Shown here: positions 12,801 through 14,731 of the stretch, in pieces | How the letters are laid out: the number at the start of each line of letters is the position of its first letter | How positions within the stretch are numbered: the first letter of the stretch is position 1 | NCBI GenBank assembly: GCA_016302015.1 | Contig: JAEDOJ010000016.1 | Location: 1 to 14,731, forward strand | Direction: 5' to 3' | Length of the DNA: 14,731 bases | From: Oscillospiraceae bacterium | GTDB taxonomy: Bacteria; Bacillota_A; Clostridia; Oscillospirales; Oscillospiraceae | Program-made: the position numbers and the translations under genes | Notes under the pieces: model-generated | What the model was told of the DNA's origin: nothing | Databases searched by the model: none | What the model saw: only the letters and a program-made list of their open reading frames with translations

Positions 12801-14731
12801 GCCACTGTGCGTCAATGCCGCCCAGAGCGGTTACCGCAAAGGTGTCAGCGTCCACCGCATAGAGGCTATCGCTGTCCACAACATAGATGGTATCGCCAAC
12901 CAGAGCGCCGCCCACGTAAGCATTGCCCTGTGCCAGGGCCACAGCCGCCTCGGGAGCGTCGGAGGAGAAGTCAGACCAGTAGGGCGTGCCGTCCACGGCA
13001 TAGACCAGACCGGTCATCTTTGCCACGGGAACAGGCTCTACGGTAACCTCGCAGGTTGCGGAGATCGCAGGCGTTGCCACGGTGGTAACGGTGATGGTAG
13101 CGTTGCCCACTTTCAGACCCTTGACAACGCCGTCCTCAACGGTGGCGACAGAAGGATCGGAGGAGGTCCAGGTGACGGACTTGTCCGTCAGGTTCCAGGG
13201 ATAGACATCCGCAGTCAGAGTCATAGAAGAGCCCTTCAGCAGGGTGGTCTCGGTTTCGCTGAGTTCAACGCCGGTGGGAGCGGTGACGGGAGGTACAGTT
13301 TCCTTGGAGGGAACAATGTACAGGCCGAAGCCGGAAACCTGCAGGCTGGAGGCTCTGGTGGTGGAAGAGCCGGTGTCCGGTGCGTTGGCGCAGGCCTTGG
13401 AAGCCTTGCCGGTCTCGGTATCCACAACGAACAGACGGTTGTCATAGTTGGCGTCCTTGGAATAGTTGCTGATCATGTACAGCTTGTCGTTGTCATGATC
13501 CCATGCCATGGTGCCGTAGTAGTTGTAGACGGAAGTGTCGGTGGACATATACCCATCGGCAGCACTGTTGATGGGAGCCAGGGTAACAGCGCCGTCCACA
13601 ACGTCAGCCAGAGTCATCTTGAACAGATACGCGGTTTTGCTGTCGCCTCTGTTGGTAAGGTAGAAGTTGCCTTCATCGTCAATGGCCATGCTGACAATGA
13701 CAGCATAGCTGGGAGAATTGGTGCTGGGGTTGGTCAGAGTAACGGAGGCAACCAGCTCGGTAGCGCCGGTCTGGGTATCCACCGTGTAGATCTTGTTGAA
13801 GGCGTCCACAGCATACAGGGTTTCATCCGCATAGCTGTAGGCCATGTCAATAATCTGCAGATCGGTCTTGCCAACCTTGGCAATCTCGTCCCATGCGCCC
13901 TGAGGAGCCACATAGAACGCACCCTCAGTTGCCATGAAGACATAGCCGTTGACGTATTCGGCGGCCTTAACCGTGATGGGAGAAGCGGAAACGGTTTCCA
14001 GACCTTCGCCCTCTCCCTTAGAAGTGTCGTACCACAGGTTGGTGACGTCTACCTGCTCCCAACGATCGCCGGAGCCACGCTCCTCCGTGTTGGTGAACAG
14101 ATACATATTGCCGTCGTAGCTCACAGGCTCGGAGGAATACTGAACCTCGTAGACAGTCTCGTTGCCCGCATAGTCGGCAACAATGACCAGAGCCTTGGTG
14201 CCAATTTCCACATCGGTCAGGTCGATTTCCGCAGAGGCAGCCTGGCCGGGAGCGTCCTGCTCGGGCAGAGCGGAGCCATAGACCTTGGTGCCCGCCGCAT
14301 TGGCCAGCATAACCGCAGCGACGTAGTTGTCATCCTGTGCGGTGATGGTGACGTTGCCGGTGAGCAGGTCCTTGGAAACAGCGGTAACCACGGGAGCGGT
14401 GTCATCCACCACAGCGGTGTAGGAGACGGAAGCGCCATCGCCCAGAACGCCGCTTTCGAGGACAGCCTTGAACTCCTCAGAGGTCAGCTTGCCGTTTTCG
14501 GGGTTTGCGTAGTATTCGGGAATTGCGTACAGGCCGAAGGTGATCTTCTGGCCTTCCGTTGCGCCCATAGCGCCCACAGTCTTGTTGACCGTGTAGCCGG
14601 CGGTGTTCGTATTCATCCAGGAACTGCCGTTGGAATAGTAGAATGCGCCGGCGACATCGCTGGAAATAGAGCCGGTCCACAGAACCTTGCCGTTTTCATC
14701 GGTCACAGCGCCGCCGATGGCAGCCGCGTTA
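9841..14731 (-). CDS. Giant SLH-anchored surface protein, 5' end missing (possible S8 protease C-terminus)
   Basis: The frame is open through the window edge, so 1629 residues are the C-terminal part; numbering here counts from the Val codon at 14706. Order: Ig/Fn3-like sequence (1-195, with VVDDTAPVVTAVSKDLLTGN and VADYAGNETVYEV); propeller-like block 1 (197-467); Big_2 domain (476-556); block 2 (562-808); Big_2 (809-894); block 3 (897-1142); low-complexity linker; cohesin-like domain (1203-1308); three CxxC repeats (1314-1430); three SLH domains (about 1436-1491, 1497-1551, 1557-1619) with TRGM, TREQ and TRAQ motifs. SLH domains bind pyruvylated secondary wall polymer, so the protein is displayed on the surface. 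The first segment resembles the stalk of lactocepin-like S8 proteases from clostridia, suggesting that the missing part carries a subtilisin domain; this is an inference, and an adhesin is the alternative. A terminator follows closely. Confidence 0.88.
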   Translation of the reverse strand, partial: NAAAIGGAVTDENGKVLWTGSISSDVAGAFYYSNGSSWMNTNTAGYTVNKTVGAMGATEGQKITFGLYAIPEYYANPENGKLTSEEFKAVLESGVLGDGASVSYTAVVDDTAPVVTAVSKDLLTGNVTITAQDDNYVAAVMLANAAGTKVYGSALPEQDAPGQAASAEIDLTDVEIGTKALVIVADYAGNETVYEVQYSSEPVSYDGNMYLFTNTEERGSGDRWEQVDVTNLWYDTSKGEGEGLETVSASPITVKAAEYVNGYVFMATEGAFYVAPQGAWDEIAKVGKTDLQIIDMAYSYADETLYAVDAFNKIYTVDTQTGATELVASVTLTNPSTNSPSYAVIVSMAIDDEGNFYLTNRGDSKTAYLFKMTLADVVDGAVTLAPINSAADGYMSTDTSVYNYYGTMAWDHDNDKLYMISNYSKDANYDNRLFVVDTETGKASKACANAPDTGSSTTRASSLQVSGFGLYIVPSKETVPPVTAPTGVELSETETTLLKGSSMTLTADVYPWNLTDKSVTWTSSDPSVATVEDGVVKGLKVGNATITVTTVATPAISATCEVTVEPVPVAKMTGLVYAVDGTPYWSDFSSDAPEAAVALAQGNAYVGGALVGDTIYVVDSDSLYAVDADTFAVTALGGIDAQWLYADGAAIPEQYQADFGGKVLAPCNNGTYLEALNPEKGSLSYWNEVDESFGSDPMAAIALVGEVDLGDTMGLEYLVITENGNLWDFCIYDGEHLDVSEIGSTGLSLGNVSAVTGGVYASMVYDEATGFLFLANYAEGETAQMYAIDPDTCQSALTGTFGEGAWPAVALYQYDRITELTVMLSESARHMYVGGTATLTVKVKPASYTGGVTWTSDNESVVTVEDGVVTAVGVGTATVTATSVDVNGEGEKVSASCVFTVEDRISVDAAVGAQIVGDAPMYSVIDLNDMSVTEIGEGSLAYDAGGMAGGAMYGMSGNYFVIDETTDAFNFATYPNFIAVDMASAPAFSTFATSVLYPSSTNYLVMLDPAAGSISSWNLSAAGMNLCALTFAGSVEDNDGTNLVYLALGSDGALYAMYVYESSTPGRLSLSRSQIADLDMEFDFNATSMSYYWNEETGVEGVIIADASTMTMYWVDMSAEKMAAGALGTVDANYISSLFGGFDYVESTVPVGSIPAKHCGETKTAIAALSESALVAETVSLTAVNASVGSVNAVSGTVVAKQPVRAAGALAENGVVSLALTEDVDVTNGKVVVTYDPEALTFVSATSAADFHAVNASEGTVVLTYATEEAITAGNAFATLTFSYEGSYVDTSVSVETLERNEDTAVEEDAVVVDILQEDGGHDYQVTASKAATCTEDGSITYTCSKCGDTYTETVKALGHDYKIANTKAATCTEDGYTGDIVCSVCEHTIKGEVIEAKGHQWSEWEVVKEATAAVAGEKQRTCSVCGEVEKEEIPATGSADCPSADFTDVLLDVWYHEAVDFVVENGLMKGTSETTFEPDASMTRGMLVTVLWRYEGSPEAGENTFVDVKDDDYFAKAVAWAAENGVVYGVGDDLFDPNGEITREQMAAILYRYAEKKGLDVSKTAALDVFPDGDTVSEYAADAMSWAVAEGLITGVKDGSAHYLAPQGNATRAQVATILMRFIENVAK
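9850..10401 (-). repeat. Three tandem SLH domains
   Basis: Three units lie at about 10234-10401, 10054-10218 and 9850-10038. Each begins with an aromatic/Asp motif (ADFTDV, TFVDV, LDVFPD), contains A-V-x-W/F-A/V-x-E-x-G-L/V, and ends in TR-G/E/A followed by a hydrophobic helix. They form the C-terminal wall-binding trident of the giant protein. DNA identity between units is low, so these are old duplications. Confidence 0.9.
10417..10770 (-). repeat. Three 38-40 residue CxxC repeats
   Basis: Three units start with HDY, HDY and HQW and carry TCSKCG, VCSVCE and TCSVCG; the first two also share KAATCTEDG. Units 1 and 2 keep near-identical DNA over 27 bases (10603-10629 and 10717-10743, one mismatch, offset 114), so that duplication is relatively recent or maintained by conversion. 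Unit 3 has lost the first Cys. Such GH...C..C repeats are common in clostridial SLH proteins; a metal-binding or disulfide role is possible but not shown. Confidence 0.8.
12025..13281 (-). repeat. Duplicated propeller-Big_2 unit in the giant protein
   Basis: Two Big_2 domains (13039-13281 and 12025-12282) share VTWTS, VTVEDGVV or ATVEDGVV, and VG-x-ATITV-type strands. The blocks downstream of each (residues 562-808 and 897-1142) align with each other, for example LNPEKGSLSYWN with LDPAAGSISSWN and AAIALVGEVD with CALTFAGSVE. An ancestral unit of about 330 residues was apparently duplicated. Confidence 0.7.

Overview
The window looks like chromosomal DNA from an anaerobic, fairly GC-rich Firmicute, most likely an Oscillospiraceae-type gut clostridium. 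This is inferred from Gram-positive envelope genes (class B sortase with an SPQTG substrate, LytR-CpsA-Psr protein, YfhO, SLH-anchored giant protein), strong AGGAGG-type ribosome binding sites, and consensus sigma-A type promoters. No tRNA, rRNA, CRISPR array, insertion sequence or phage gene is visible. No gap between genes exceeds about 135 bases.

Layout from left to right. Bases 1-18 are probably the last codons of a + strand gene, which converges on a zinc-ribbon membrane protein (59-757, -) across a shared bidirectional terminator. That membrane protein has its own perfect-consensus promoter, overlapping the stop codon of the upstream gene. Next come a large YfhO-family membrane protein (833-3667, -) and a pyridoxal/pyridoxamine kinase (3671-4519, -), 3 bases apart and surely co-transcribed. 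A divergent promoter region (4520-4651) separates the kinase from a + strand metal-dependent amidohydrolase (4652-5524). The amidohydrolase ends inside a perfect 20-bp hairpin that also terminates the convergent operon on its right.

That operon (8030 down to 5550, - strand) encodes a small secreted protein with an SPQTG wall-sorting signal, a class B sortase and an LCP-family enzyme, in that order, behind its own promoter. It looks like a dedicated module: a cargo, the transpeptidase that fixes it to peptidoglycan, and an enzyme family that transfers lipid-linked glycopolymers. Upstream is an independently promoted NCS2 (uracil/xanthine-type) permease (8115-9719, -) with an unusual hydrophilic insert of about 95 residues in a predicted outside loop.

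The right third (9841-14731, -) is the C-terminal 1629 residues of a giant surface protein whose start lies outside the window. It has Ig/Fn3-like sequence resembling the stalk of subtilisin-like (S8) cell-envelope proteases, three propeller-like blocks separated by two Big_2 domains, a cohesin-like domain, three CxxC repeats and three SLH domains. Most of the window is therefore cell-surface biology: wall glycopolymer modification, covalent wall anchoring, and non-covalent SLH anchoring.
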